Source: Ipomoea triloba | Taxonomy: Eukaryota > Streptophyta > Magnoliopsida > Solanales > Convolvulaceae | Length of the DNA: 64,000 nt | Assembly (NCBI RefSeq): GCF_003576645.1 | Contig: NC_044922.1 | Location: 14,608,675 to 14,672,674, forward strand | Direction: 5' to 3' | Shown: positions 11,809 to 23,924 of the stretch, piece after piece | Layout: each line of letters opens with the position of its first letter | Position numbering within the stretch: position 1 is the first letter of the stretch | Notes under the pieces: model-generated | What the model was told of the DNA's origin: nothing | Database searches by the model: none | What the model saw: the letters and a program-made list of their open reading frames with translations, nothing else | Position numbers and translations under genes: made by a program

Positions 11809-12275
11809 TACAACAAAATGTGCTTACCGAATCTTTTAAATTCTTGTTAAAGTTGGTGATAGGGATAATAGATTCTTTAAAATTCTTGTTAAAGTTGGTG
11901 ATAGGGATAATAGATTCTTTAGCAAAAAGTCGGATACTAAAGATGTTCCAACTCCTTCCAGCAATGATACAAAAGATGCTCCAACACCAAAAGTACTAAA
12001 TAACACCAGTTTGTAGCTAGCTCACAGTCCATTTTCATAGCTTTTGACTCCAAAAGTTCAAACTATGTCAAAAATTATATCCTATAAAAGCCAATTAAAA
12101 ATAAAAAGTTATGAGTTGGTTTACTGCAACTATCATAAGACTGAATACTTAAAAAATTAAATTAAAAAAAAACTTAAGTTTAGTTGTGTATCTTACCTTG
12201 TAATTCACAAAAAAATGGTTAGTAGGATCTGCAATTCTAAGTTTTTTTATAATGCATTAGAGTTAGAAGTTCAAT

Positions 12276-13702
12276 TCAATAATTAATAATAGTAATTTTA
12301 ATAATATATTGATACCAATCTTGGGTTGATCTCTCTGCAGCTAATGCAGCAAGTAACTCTTCATACTTTTCATATCGTTCAAACTTCATCTTCAATTCTT
12401 GAACTTCATTCTTTAGTTGAGTGTTTTCTTCCATTGTTGCTTTCATTTTCTCCTCAAGATGGGAATTGTTTGCTCGAGTAGATGTAGATGTCACTGGTTT
12501 CGGTCCATTTCCCATTCCTTTAACATATCCTGATCTTTTGCCCATTACAGCATCATACACCTGATCAGCAGTCATGGGGTTTTTTTTAACTCTGAAGTCT
12601 CAAGCATGGCCACCATTTTTTTCTGAAAAAGTTGACAAACTCACTTAAATGAAAAATGTTATAAAATATTATAGATCATAATGATAGTTGAAGATTTGTA
12701 TTGCTTAAAGTTTCTAAAATCACGTACATAGTTCTCCTCAGCTTCATTTGTAATCCACTTGTCATTCTTACAACGTGTGAACTTAAACAAAGCAATCCTA
12801 TTAGGCATAAAACATCCCTCCTCTTTTTGCCTCTATGGTTAAACAAATAAGCAATAATCAATTAAATATATATCTGAATTGAACCATAAATGAAATTTGA
12901 ATACATACGAGTTCATTAAAGACCAGCACAAATGCTGCCGATCCTTGATTATGAGGCATTTTTTGTTGGCTGCGGCACCAAGAGTTTATCATGCATTTCA
13001 CCTATAATATAAGCATCACAATAATATAAATATTTTCATCAAGGCAAAAGTATAACCATATAACTATAATATGAGGAAGAAAAAAACCTGTACATCTCCT
13101 TTAGACCAATAATCACATAGCTCATTCCAATTCTCAGTTGTTAGACCTTTAGGAACATGTAACTTTGCCTCAGTTGCAGAGTGATATTTCAAGAACTCTT
13201 TGTGCAATGCATGCTTGTAGTTTCTATAGCAAACTTTTAGAATGTTCTCCACACATTGAAAGACCCGAGGATCTTCTCGAAAGTTTACAATATCTAACCT
13301 CATCTGCCAAAAACAAGGAAAAATAGTGTAAATTTTAGAAGTTGGTACCTAATTAAATACTGCAAACAGTTTATATATTAACAGAAACAATGTTTTTAAA
13401 GTTTGCAAATATTCAATATTGTTAGGTACTTACAAGAAGTCGTTCCCAAGCACAATTCTTTTCTTCCTTAGTGTAGTTAGAATATTTTATTGGACATGGC
13501 ATGTAATCTCTAACTATTTGGCCGAGTTCATTGGATAACTTAGCTGATTCAAATCGATTTAAAGGACGCCCATGCTCTACATCGACAACAACTTGTAGCT
13601 TCTTTCCGGCAACCTCATTCCTTTTAACCAATCCAAATCCCCTTGTCAGTCCTCTACATGGCTTCTTTTTGGATAACCCACCATCTAAAAAATAAATGTG
13701 AA

Positions 13703-13744
<42 letters not shown>

Positions 13745-14040
13745 TTTACAACATTATAGTGTTAGAAAATATAATATGTTTCTATTGATATCATTGGATT
13801 TCTTATTTTCAAATTGTAACCTGTGTTTGGTGTTGCATCTGGTGATAAAGAGGATGGCATGCTTTGATTTAGTTGATCTATAGATTGCGTATTGTTCACT
13901 TCAAGATTAGATCTTGGAAGAAAACCTGTAGAACCCATCACTTCAGTATTAGTTGTGAGTGAAATCCCATTAGCTACTTCAGCAGTTGATGATGAAAACT
14001 TGCTGCATTTTTTTGATTGACCAGGTGCCAGTTCATACCC
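12276..14040 (-). pseudogene. CACTA gene 2, Ptta/En/Spm-type transposase protein
   Basis: Exons can be traced on the minus strand: about 14040-13821 (…CCAAACACAG before GTTAC), 13687-13432, 13303-13088, 13000-12908, about 12838-12725 and 12618-12276. Recognisable parts are the polar segment VNFREDPRVFQCVENILKVC, a WNELCDYWS motif, the segment KNDKWITNEAEENYV, and KRSGYVKGMGNGPKP followed by a coiled coil (HLEEKMKATMEENTQLKNEV). This order is typical of the plant transposase (Ptta/En/Spm) family encoded as the second protein of CACTA elements, thought to bind subterminal repeats. An A8 run at about 12580 puts the frame out by one before MTADQVYDAVMGKRS, so it is probably broken. The start was not found; the first exon may lie upstream of 14040. 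Confidence 0.65.
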
Positions 14041-14150
14041 TGCAAAAGTGAGAGAGAAAAAAAATTTAGCTAAAGTAATGGTTTGCTATTTTTAAATGTC
14101 AATTCATACTTGTAATTAACATACTTTGAGAAAACAATTAAACAATTCAC

Positions 14151-15120
14151 TTATGAATCTTCAATTTCATCATAATCACCATTCATTTCTTCCTCATTAC
14201 TATCATACTCAATAGGAGATTCATCTTCATCATCTGATATTACAAAATCTTCTTCTGTTTCAATTCTTTCAGATGGCACAATAATAGCTTCCACAATGTG
14301 TGATTCTACATCTACTCTATGCAAGGATGTAGAAATGTCATCAGATAGTCTAATAGTTATGCCATTACTAGATACCATCTCATTGTCTTGATAAATCATG
14401 TGTGTCATCTTTATCATCTAGTATACTACCAACCTCATTTTCATCATAAATATGTCTATGCTGAAATTGTTGAACAACTCGCCAATTTGATCCCAACTTT
14501 GGATCATTTAGGTAGAAGACCTGCTTTGCTTGAGAAGCTAAAACATATGGATCATTTTTATACCAAAAGCTTGAAACTTTAATGCTAGTAAATATCCCAT
14601 CATGTTGAATGCATGACCTTTTTCCAATATCAAACCAATCACACTTGAAAAGAACAATGCGGTATCCTTTAATGTATTCCAACTCAATTACATCGTTTAA
14701 CACACCATAAAAATCAATCAATTCATCTCCATGATTTCCTTGCACAGAAATTCCACAATTTTGAGTTTTATGACGACTGTCACGATCTTTTGTATGAAAT
14801 CTAACTCCATTAACTATGCAAGATGTATATTTCCGAACACACAGTTGAGGTCCACAAGCTAATGAGTATAAGTCATCCATAGCTTTAGTTGCATGTGCAT
14901 TATGTAATTGGAATACCTAACAATTTAATTACAAAAATAACAGTAATTAGAATAAAGCATATTTTAAGTATTGTTTAATAATATTAATGTTGCACTAACC
15001 TTCTCCCTAAACCACTTTGGGAACTCCCTCTTATGTCTTTCATTAACATTAGACAAACTTTCCTTCTCAAGTAAACCAATGTGTTCACTACGAATGAGAG
15101 TAAGAATAAGAAAATATTAA
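14151..15120 (-). pseudogene. DUF4216 part and acidic tail of the CACTA transposase
   Basis: The frame entering at about 15100 reads LLEKESLSNVNERHKREFPKW and continues through 14880-14380 with FDLYGV-like FYGVLNDVIELEY, VLFKCDWFD and SSFWYKNDPYVLASQAKQVFY. This is the DUF4216 domain that follows DUF4218 in plant TNP2 transposases. The domain frame stops at 14380, but the overlapping frame 14417-14151 carries on into an acidic tail (EEDFVISDDEDESPIEYDS) and a stop, so a one-base shift probably separates them. An intron at about 14890-15000 is plausible. It belongs to the same gene as 15563-17741. Confidence 0.7.
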
Positions 15121-15182
15121 CTAAAATAAATTAGCTTTAAATTTTAAATTTAATTATATGATCTTATATCCAGAAAATATAC

Positions 15183-15535
15183 TTACTCAATATATGATTC
15201 AACTTCATCACAATTACTCAATACAAACCATTCAATCTTATTAAGTTCTTCCTTGGTTAATTTTTCATATTTCCAACCACCAAACGGACGAACCTTATGT
15301 GAAAATATTGACAACCCATCATGTGTTTCTTGTCTATCATTATTTCTATCCGGTTTGTTGAAACGAGTCTCTACTCCATTAAGGTATAGAGAAAGAAAAG
15401 TTAAGCATTCATTTGCAACATAACCCTCAGCANGCAACATAACCCTCAGCAATTGATCCTTCTGGATGAGCTTTATTTCTCACATAATGTTTAAGTGAGC
15501 CTAAGAACCTACAACAAGAATGAAGTTTTTAGATT
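15183..15535 (-). pseudogene. Exon between DUF4218 and DUF4216 of the CACTA transposase
   Basis: The frame reads LKHYVRNKAHPEGSIAEGYVA then NECLTFLSLYLNGVETRFNK and FGGWKYEKLTKEELNKIEWF, the usual link between DUF4218 and DUF4216. A single N at 15433 is flanked by two copies of an 18-bp sequence (15415-15432 and 15434-15451, GCAACATAACCCTCAGCA), which duplicates the residues around AEGYVA. Removing one copy restores a normal reading, so this is probably an assembly or gap-filling error rather than a mutation. Confidence 0.7.
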
Positions 15536-15562
15536 ATTGAAAATTATTATATGAAGTATATA

Positions 15563-17741
15563 TCACCTTTCAATCATAAACATCCATCTAAATTGTACTG
15601 GTCCACCTAGAGCAGCTTCTTGTGGAAGGTGAATTGCTAGATGTACCATGACATCAAAGAAAGCCGGTGGATAAATCATCTCTAACTTACAAAGTATGAT
15701 AACAATATCATTGCGTAGGACATCTAAATCTGCTAGCTTTAAGGTCTTACAACACAACTTCCTAAAGAAATCTCCTAATTCAGATAACACAGTGGTAACT
15801 TCTTTTTCTAAGCTTCCGCGCACTCCAACAGGTAATACTCTTTGTAATAAAACATGGCAGTCATGGCTTTTTAAACCCATAAGTTTACCATCAGCATTCA
15901 CACACCTAGTGATATTAGAAGCATAACCATCTGGAAACTTAACAGACTTCAAAAATTCTGCAAATTTCAACCTATCTTCTCTTGTTAACATATAACATGG
16001 ATGTGGAACTTCATATGATCCATTTGATTTCTTAACCAAATGCAATTCCTTCCTAATATTCATATCATCTAAATCTTGTCTTGCTTTCAAAGTGTCCTTA
16101 TTTTTTCCATCAATATTTAGCAAAGTTCCAATGATATTATCACATATGTTTTTCTCAATATGCATAACATCAAGATTGTGCCTTAATTTCAATTTTTTAC
16201 AATATGGAAGCTTGAAGAATATACTCTTTTTACACCAGTTAAGGTATTCAAGATTTCGTTTCGTTTTTATTTTGTTCGGATGCTTCCCAAATGGACTGTC
16301 ACTTATTTCATGTAGTTGCCTTAACACTTCCTCACCAGATAACTCCAAAGGGGCACTTCGACTCTCCACTTTTTCATTAAACTTCTTGCTTCACCTCCAT
16401 GTGTGATTAGTGGGCAAGAAACGACGATGGCCTACATATCCCAACTTACTCCTTAATCTAACAGAACATGGGTCATCATTGCAAACTGGGCAAGCCAGGT
16501 ATCCTTTAGTAGACCATCCCAACAAGTTGCCATATGCTGGAAAATCATTTATAGTCCACAGGATAGAAGCATGTAATTGAAAATTTGTTAAAGAACAAGC
16601 ATCATATGTTGTCACACCTCTTTCCCATAATTCCATGAGATCTTCGATTAAAGGTTGCAAATAAACGTCAATATCTCTTCCAGGTGCTTTAGGGCCAGGT
16701 ATAAGTAATGTTAGCATAAAGAATGGATCTTTCATACACATCCATGGCGGTAAATTATAAGGGATTAATATAACAGGCCACATGCTATAAGAATTATCCA
16801 TATTACCAAATGGGTTGAATCCATCTGAAGCTAAACCAAGCCTAACATTCCGTATATCATTAGCAAACCATGGAAACTCTTGATCCATCATCAATTCGTC
16901 TTTCTTTATGCCATCTCATATCTTTTGCAGTTTTTTTTGACATAAAAAATCTTTGAAGCCTAGGTTTTAGAGGAAAGTATCTCAATATTTTATGAGGAAT
17001 ATTATTTCCTTTACCATCCTTAACTTTCCATCTAGAAGTACCATAAATAGGACAAAACTCATGTTTCTCTAATTCCTTCCAAAATAATACACAATCATAT
17101 TTGCATGCATGAATATTTATATATCGCAATCCCAAACTACGAAGCATAGCTTTAGACTCATAGTGAGAACGTGGAAGTGTATTTCCATCAGGTAAGCATT
17201 CACTTAGCAATTCAAGCAACATGTCAAATGATTTATTACTCCATTTATTATACACTTTCAAATGAAGCAACTTCACTGTTAAAGACAATTTTGAGAATTT
17301 AGTGCAACCCGGATATAATTCTTGTTTTGCTTCCCTCAACATGTTCTCAAAATCATCAACTTCACAACTTTCTATATTGGGGTTTAAATGAGAGTTGAAA
17401 TCCACAAAATTTTCGTAATCATTTAAGAACTCTTGGACTCCATCTATGTGTTCCTCACTTAAATCATCATCCTCATTCTGAAAATCATTTGTAACGGATT
17501 CTTGAAAATTTGGTGGCTCTCCATGGAATATCTAACGTGTGTAACCTGTGTCTATACCATTTTGACGCAAATGCATGTATACTAAACTTTGATTTAAGAA
17601 ACATGTGTTTAAGCATTTTTTACATGGACACCTTATCTCACAATCATGTCCCTTGTTCTTAACCACAAATATCATAAATTCCTTAAGTCTTTCAATATAT
17701 TCATTGGACCTTTTATTTTGTGTCATCCATGCCTTATCCAT
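15563..17741 (-). pseudogene. CACTA TNP2-type transposase (Transpos_assoc, TNP2, DUF4218)
   Basis: It starts at MDKAWMTQNKRSNEYIE with the transposase-associated domain (cysteines in IRCPCKKCLNTC). Next come the TNP2 domain (FENMLREAKQELYPGC; YNKWSNKSFDMLLELL; HACKYDCVLFWKELE; FPWFANDIRNVRLGLASDGF; PFFMLTLLIPGPKAPGRDID; YGNLLGWSTKGYLACPVCN) and DUF4218 (LKLRHNLDVMHIEKNICDN; KSHDCHVLLQRVLPVGVRG; FFDVMVHLAIHLPQEAALGG). The protein would cut and join the transposon ends. Breaks: a TAG at about 17532 where the family has Trp (YTR*IFHGEP), a deletion with frameshift near 16880, and a stop near 16388 after NHTWR. The frame ends at the exon edge after FRWMFMIER. Clearly defective. Confidence 0.88.
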
Positions 17742-20099
17742 AGTGAAACACTGATATACCTATTATATAACACAGAATGACTTACAACATAAATTATTCA
17801 AAGCTATAATGGACTATTACATTATCACAAACATTAAATGAAGAATTTGAGGCAAACATTGAAAAATATTTTATATACATATGTACATACATACATACAT
17901 ACATATACACACACTCTCTCTGCTATAGTGATATAGTTCAGAATAAATGCTTGATTTGGCTTTGTTTACTTTAGAAATATTAAAGTATTTTCTCAAAAAA
18001 TAAATGCCCAATGGCAAACATAACATTGCATTATATTGTAGAAGACAAACTGACATGATGCATTTACTTCATCCTTTTCCATTCATTTGTCTTCTATTTC
18101 AATTTGTACACACTCTCTCTCTTTGTACTATAGTTTAGAATAAATGCTTGACTTGGTTTGGTTTATTTTTAGAAATATTAAAGCATTTTTTCAAAAAATA
18201 AATGCTCAAATAGTTAACAATCTAACATAACATTGCATTACAGTGTAGATCACAAAAATGTGATGCATTTACTTCATTTCTTTCTTCTATTCCGTTGTTG
18301 TCATAATAAATTTTTTTTTTTTTTGCTCTCTATTAAAATTAATTTTCTTTAATAGAAAAATATAGACATATACCAATCAAATGCAAATAAGAAGAATTAT
18401 ATGAATAAGGAACAAACAATTTAAATAATGCACAATAATAACAGAAACTTCACATTTTAAAAATAAAATATATATGGATGAAAAAGAAATCAACATACAC
18501 TGCCGCAAGATTCTTAAATAAGTGAATGTCATTGCAAACTAGTATTTTTAACCAAACAAGGGCATAATAGTGTTTTAAAAAATCACCTCTGTATTGCCAG
18601 TTGATGTGTTTTCTGAAATTAGTCACTGCAAAAAATAAAAAAGAATAAATCACTTCGCATTGAAAATATAATTAGTTTAATATTATAAATATCTTTAATA
18701 CAAACATATATAAAAATGAAAAAAAAAATTAAAATTTACAAATTTCAGAACAAGATGAGAGCAGAGAGTACAATGATAAAATATAATGTCTCAAACAATA
18801 AAACACGCCAAAAGAACTGGGCAATGAACATGCCCAACTGAGAATGTACTTGCCTTTGACATCATCTGGTAACAAATAAAACTAGTATTTGAAGAATTAT
18901 GACTTGACACTACAAAAGCAGTGAAGGAGAGGGCAGAGAAACTTTAAATCAGTACATAATCTTCTGATCTCCTTCAATTGTTTGTTTTTCTAATTCATTC
19001 TTCATTAACACACATAACCCAAACTTACCACTTACAGAGTACGACTATGAGAGAATACAAATGGTAAAGGCAATTGAACTAGAGAACCACTAATCACATA
19101 CATAATTGCCTTATATCGAGATTTGCATGTAAAAAACTAAAAAACAATATTAACAAAATGAATACAGTACCCGCATTCTTAAATGAATGAAATATTATTG
19201 GAAACTAGCATTATTAATCAAGCAAAGGCTGAAAGACATAATAGTTTTAAAAAATCACCTCTGTATTGCAATTGTGCAGCTGATGTACTCCTCAAAATTA
19301 GTAACTGCAAAACCAAAAAAAAAAAACTTAGCACTGAAAATACGATTATTACTTCAATTTTATTAATATCTGTAATACAAACATATATAAAAAATAAAAA
19401 TAAAAACATAAAATTTTACAAAACATATATAAAAAATAAAAATAAAAACATAAAATTTTACAAATTTCAGGATCTAATTTCCTTCTTCAATTTTTTTTTT
19501 CTGATTCCTTCTTCATTAACACTTACAGAGTATAACAGGGAAGAATATCCTTCTTCATTAACACTTACAGAGTATAACAGGGAAGAATATAATTGGTAAA
19601 GACAACAAATAACCACTAATCACATACATGATGGTCTAATCTCAAGTTTTCTTTTAAAAACTAAATACTAAAAAATAAAAATAAAATACAAAAAAAACTT
19701 TGAATAGATTTTACAAAAAATAGAACTAAGAATAGAAGAAAGAAAATGTTAATACTAGTTGAATAGAAAAGCAAGAACATATGGATTTGGGTTTACACAT
19801 GCGGCCATGGTTGGGTGAAGATTTGTAAGTTAGGGTTTATATTCACCTAGGCATACAACCTCTTCTTCTTCACTGTGTACAGTTTTTGTTGATGTGTTGC
19901 AACACTATGAAGCATTTGAGTTCAATTTGGTGAAGAGATGAGAGCTTACCTGAGACTCTGAGGAGTGTTTACCGTGAGAGTGCTGAGGTTTCTGAGAAAG
20001 TTTTGTGAGGCTGTGGATTAAAAGAGAAATTTATTCATTTTTATTGATTATTATTTGTTTTAGTTATTCTGAGTGGATGGCGCGAACTGAAAATTTTTC
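17742..20099. other. CACTA leader with internal duplications
   Basis: No gene is seen. Two tandem copies of a roughly 210-bp unit lie at about 17910-18060 and 18110-18300 (ATAAATGCTTGAYTTGG ... AACATTGCATTA). A second pair lies at about 18505-18650 and 19170-19320 (TTTTAAAAAATCACCTCTG shared). Shorter exact tandem copies lie at 19383-19460 and 19500-19590. The stretch is upstream of the transposase start at 17741 and probably contains its promoter and 5' untranslated exons. A (GTAT)n-like run lies at 17880-17905. Confidence 0.6.
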
Positions 20100-20376
20100 C
20101 CGGTAAAGTTACATTTTACTTTTAGCGACGATTTATTTCACAACTCATTTGTAGAATAAAAGCTTTGGTGAGGTTTATTATATAATGTCATCTATTCTAT
20201 ACCTTTGCCGATGAAAAAAATAAAATTTCGTCAGTAAAAAGTAATGAAGTCTTCATTATTCATACAAGTATAAATAGTGACGATATGCAATATAACCGTC
20301 ACAAAATGTGACGTTTAACGACGTTTTTATAGCGTCACAAAATCTTTCGTCGTTAAATGTCAGATTTCTTGTAGTA
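20100..20376. mobile_element. Second CACTA terminus with subterminal repeats
   Basis: About ten GACGAA/CGTCAC/CGTCGTTAAA-type repeats in both orientations fill this stretch. The terminus TTTCTTGTAGTA at 20365-20376 is the inverted counterpart of TATTACAAGAAA at 6039, and the next bases also match loosely (CATTTAACGACG against CATTTGCCGACG). This marks the 5' side of the element relative to its genes. Confidence 0.75.
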
Positions 20377-20573
20377 ATCTCCCCTTTGACAATTTTTTGT
20401 CAAAACTATGCTAAAGGGGAAATTGTGTACTAGAACTTGGATATGTTTCACAAAATTCTTCACAAAGGAGATACTTTTGATAATTTATTCAAAGAAAGGA
20501 TTACAAAAACCTTAGCTCTAAATCAAGAATAACTCACTACCTTGGCCGTCGGAACTCATCACTACCTTGTACC
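20377..20573. other. Short unannotated spacer
   Basis: It lies between the CACTA terminus and the Copia 5' LTR. It contains TTTGACAATTTTTTGTCAAA, a near-palindrome, and no gene. Its last five bases (GTACC, 20569-20573) are the left target duplication of the Copia element. Confidence 0.6.
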
Positions 20574-20681
20574 TATTAGGACTTATATGTTTGTGTTATA
20601 CTAGGACTCTAGAGTAGCGGTCTTATATTATCTTTGTAATTATTCTCTGAACAATTCACGTCAGATTAATCAATCCTCATC
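20574..20681 (+). repeat. Copia 5' LTR
   Basis: This 108-bp direct repeat of 23925-24032 has GCGG and CACG where the 3' copy has GCAG and CATG. Both changes are at CpG sites, as expected from decay of methylated C. It is very short for a Copia LTR. Confidence 0.93.
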
Positions 20682-20713
20682 TGGTATCAGTAGTTTTTCA
20701 GGTTTTTTTTTAC

Positions 20714-23700
20714 ATGACAGCTATCGGTTCTGTTGACGGATCTGTTCAAGCTTCCTCCGAACGGACTGTTACCGATACGACCATGTTCACCCCTCCTCCG
20801 GTGCATACTTCTCTCTCGTCTGCGCATCACTTCGTCTCCCTGAAGCTATCTTCCCGTAACTATCTGTTCTGGAGAACACAGATGGTTTCCTTTTTTGCGT
20901 GGTTAGGTGTTGTTGGGATATGTTGATGGAACAATTCCGTGCCCTGTCGTCCCTGCTCCGCCGCCCGTTGCTGTTTCGGCTGCTGCGACTACGTCGGCAA
21001 CTGGTGATTCGGCCGCTGTGTCGGAGCTTTCTCAGGCGCGGGCAGCTTAGTTGCGGCAGGACCAGGCGGTCCTCTCCCTGCTGATTTCTTCGCTCTCTGA
21101 GGATGTCATGCACCATGCCATCGGAAAGCAAACGTCGCGGCTGATGTGGACTGCCCTCGAGCAGTCGCTTGGATTGTCGACGCGCACACGTGCTCTCAGC
21201 CTGCTTACGCAATTTCAGGCGCTACGCCAAGGGGATGCCTCCATCACTGATTATATATCTTGGGAGAGCTCGCATCCTAGTTGAAGATCTTGCCTTGGCT
21301 GGTCGGCCGGTTTCGTTAGACGATCAGAATCTTTACGTTTTTCGGGGCCTCCGACCAGAGTTTCGGCCGTTCGTTGCTAGTTTGACGCGTAGAGCTCCGG
21401 TCACATTAACTGAGTTGTCGGATTACCTCACTTCACAGGAATTTATCTGTGCAGATGAGTATGGCGGTGCGGCGGTTCTAGTAGCCATGGCGGCTCGGCG
21501 AGGAGGTCGCACTGGTGGTCAGCAGCAACAACAGCAGTTCGCTTACCGCGGCGGCAATGGTGGTGGTCGCGGTCGATAGCGTAGCCGTGGCCGTGGTCGG
21601 AATCGTGGCGGCGTCCGATGTCAGATTTGTAATGTCGCTGGTCACTCGGCTGTTACGTGTTACCTACGGTATACTGCTTCTCCGGCTCCTCAGGCGCACG
21701 TAGCTTATTCTGCTGACAACGACTCGCTGGCTCCACACCAATGGCTTCCGGATACGGGGGCTTCTACTCATGCCACTCCGGAGTCTTCCATGATGTCCAC
21801 TACTGCGGATTATACTGGCTCGGATTCCCTACGGGTCGGTGATGGTACAGGTATGACTATTGTTGGTATTGGTTCCGCTTCGGTAGCTACGCTTAGTTGT
21901 TCGTTTCAATTGTCTGACATATTACATGTTCCTAGTCTGTCTGCGAATTTACTCTCTGTTCAAAAATTTGCTAAAGACAATAATGTTTTCTTTGAGTTTT
22001 ATTCCGACTGTTTTGTTGTGAAGGATCGTTCCACTCAGGCGGTTCTCTATAAAGGTCGTGCTTCGGATGGTCTCTACTCTTGGCATGTTTCCTTGCCTCG
22101 ATCGCCTTCTGCTTTGCTTGCTCGGGTTTCGTCTGCGGTCTGGCATAATAGGCTAGGTCATCCACACGATCGTGTCCTGCGTCAAATTTTACATTCTAGT
22201 TCTCTTAGTTCGAATATTACTCGTGATTTATTATCTGTTTGTCCAGCGTGTCAGTTAGGGAAATCTTCTCGGTTCCCTCTGTCACGAGTTGAGTCGTCTA
22301 CTTCTCATGTTTTGGAACTCTTGTATACTGATATTTGGGGCCCGGCGCCTATTCTTTCTTCTACTGGTAACAAGTATTTTGTTTTAATCGTAGTCTCGTT
22401 GAACGTACCTTTAATCGTAAAATTGTTTCAATCCAGTCGGATTTAGGGGGAGAGTATAAAAAATTACACAATCGTTTGTCTGCTCTTGGTATTAATCATC
22501 GGCAATCATGTGCCTATACTCACGAGCAAAACGGTAGAGTAGAGCGGCGTCATCGTCATATTGTTGAAACCGGTCTCGCACTCATGGCTCAAGCCTCGGT
22601 TCCAACTCGGTACTGGGACTATGCCTTCGAGACTTTCAGTCCAGTGGTCAAACCGACTACTGTGCGTCTCTTACTCTCTTTGGCTATGTCACGTGGATGG
22701 CTATTCGGCAATTGGATGTCCATAATGCCTTTCTCAATGGTCATTTAGCTGAGACAGTTTTTATGCGGCAGCCTCCCGGTTATGAATCGAAGGACTCTCC
22801 TAATCATGTCTGTCGGTTGCAGCGGTCTTTGTATAGTCTCAAGCAAGCACCCCGTGCCTGGTTTGATCGCCTGCATGCTTTTCTTGTTTCCGTTGGCTTT
22901 ACTCCTTCCAAGACCGTTGTCTCGTTGTTCATTTATTCTCGTGGTGTCATTCAGTTGTACCTGCTTGTGTATGTGGATGACATTCTTGTCATGGGATCTG
23001 ATCTTGCTTCGGTTTCGAGTTTGGTTGCGAAGATGGGCACTGAGTTTAAGATTCGAGACATGGGTTCTCCGTCTTTCTTTCTTGGCATTGAGACTATATC
23101 GGTTTCGGATGGTATGCTTTTATCTCAGCAGCGGTATATGACAGACGTTCTAAAGCGTGCTGGTATGGTTGACTGCAAGGCGCTTGCGACTCCGGTCTCC
23201 TCGGCTCGTGTGGTTGACGACACTTCTACTCCTTATGCTGATCTCACGCACTATCGGAGTTTGGCTGGCGCGTTGCAGTATTTGACTGTGACTCGTCCGG
23301 ATTTGTCTTTTGCAGTGAATAAATTGTGTCAGCACATGCATGCTCCTACTACTGAGCATTGGGCGATGCTCCCGCGGGTTCTTCGCTATGTTAAGGGTAC
23401 ATTGCATTTTGGTTTGCAGCTGTGCAGGTCTTCTTCGTCAGATATTCATGCTTTCTCGGACTCTGACTGGGCTGGTGATCCGGCTGATCGCAAGTCTACT
23501 AGCGGCTTTGCAGTGTTCTTGGGTCGCAATTTGGTTTCCTGGTTCTGTCGAAAGCAACGCACGGTGGCTCGCTCTTCGACTGAAGCTGAATGCAAAGCCT
23601 TAGCTGATGTGTCTGCTGAAGTTACGTGGCTGGTTTCTCTTCTGACCGAGCTTGGGATGCCGCCATCATCACCACCCCGGCTGTGGTGTGACAATCTTGG

Positions 23701-23917
23701 TGCCACTTACTTATGTGCTAATCCGGTGTTTCATGCTCGGACGAAACACGTCGAGATTGATTATCACTTTGTTCGTGATAAAGTCGCGAAGAAGGAGCTG
23801 CTGGTTAATTTCATTTCCACGAAGGATCAACTAGCTGATATTTTTACTAAACCTTTATCTAGTATACGTTTTGAGTTTCTTCGTAGCAAGCTCAATGTTA
23901 CTCCACCTTGTGCTTGA
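20714..23917 (+). pseudogene. Copia gag-pol polyprotein remnant
   Basis: The gag start is at ATG 20714 (HHFVSLKLSSRNYLFWRTQM). A frameshift near 20915 leads to LLGYVDGTIPCPVV, there is a stop near 21047, a shift near 21260 and a stop at 21577. Zinc knuckle CX2CX4HX4C lies at 21619-21660 (CQICNVAGHSAVTC). Protease DTGAS lies at 21751-21765. The integrase zinc finger (WHNRLGHPH...CPACQLGK) and YTDIWGP follow. Part of the integrase core is deleted near 22400, with a shift near 22440 before GGEYKKL. The integrase end and start of reverse transcriptase are missing at about 22625 (WDYAFETFSPVVKP). The last frame, 22697-23917, is intact: QLDVHNAFLNGHL, YVDDI (22970-22984), RNase H ([21 protein letters not shown]) and ADIFTKPL. 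No intact polyprotein remains. Confidence 0.92.
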
Positions 23918-23924
23918 GGGGGAG

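Larger units (their letters stand above)
11809..20376 (-). mobile_element. Body of a degenerate CACTA (En/Spm) transposon
   Basis: It holds two genes on the minus strand: a TNP2-type transposase (14151-17741) and a Ptta/En/Spm-type gene (12276-14040). A 2.6-kb leader precedes the transposase, and a terminal region at 20100-20376 is rich in GACGAA/CGTCAC-like repeats ending in TTTCTTGTAGTA, which is CACTACAAGAAA with its first base changed. Joined to the end at 6039-7345 this would make an element of roughly 10 kb, normal for autonomous CACTAs. A 3-bp target duplication could not be matched between 6036-6038 (GAA) and 20377-20379 (ATC), so the pairing of these two ends is an inference. Stop codons and frameshifts show it is no longer autonomous. 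Confidence 0.8.

Noticed and set aside
20787..21212. 141-codon minus-strand Arg-rich frame
   Set aside because: It is antisense to Copia gag and shows the composition expected of a shadow frame.
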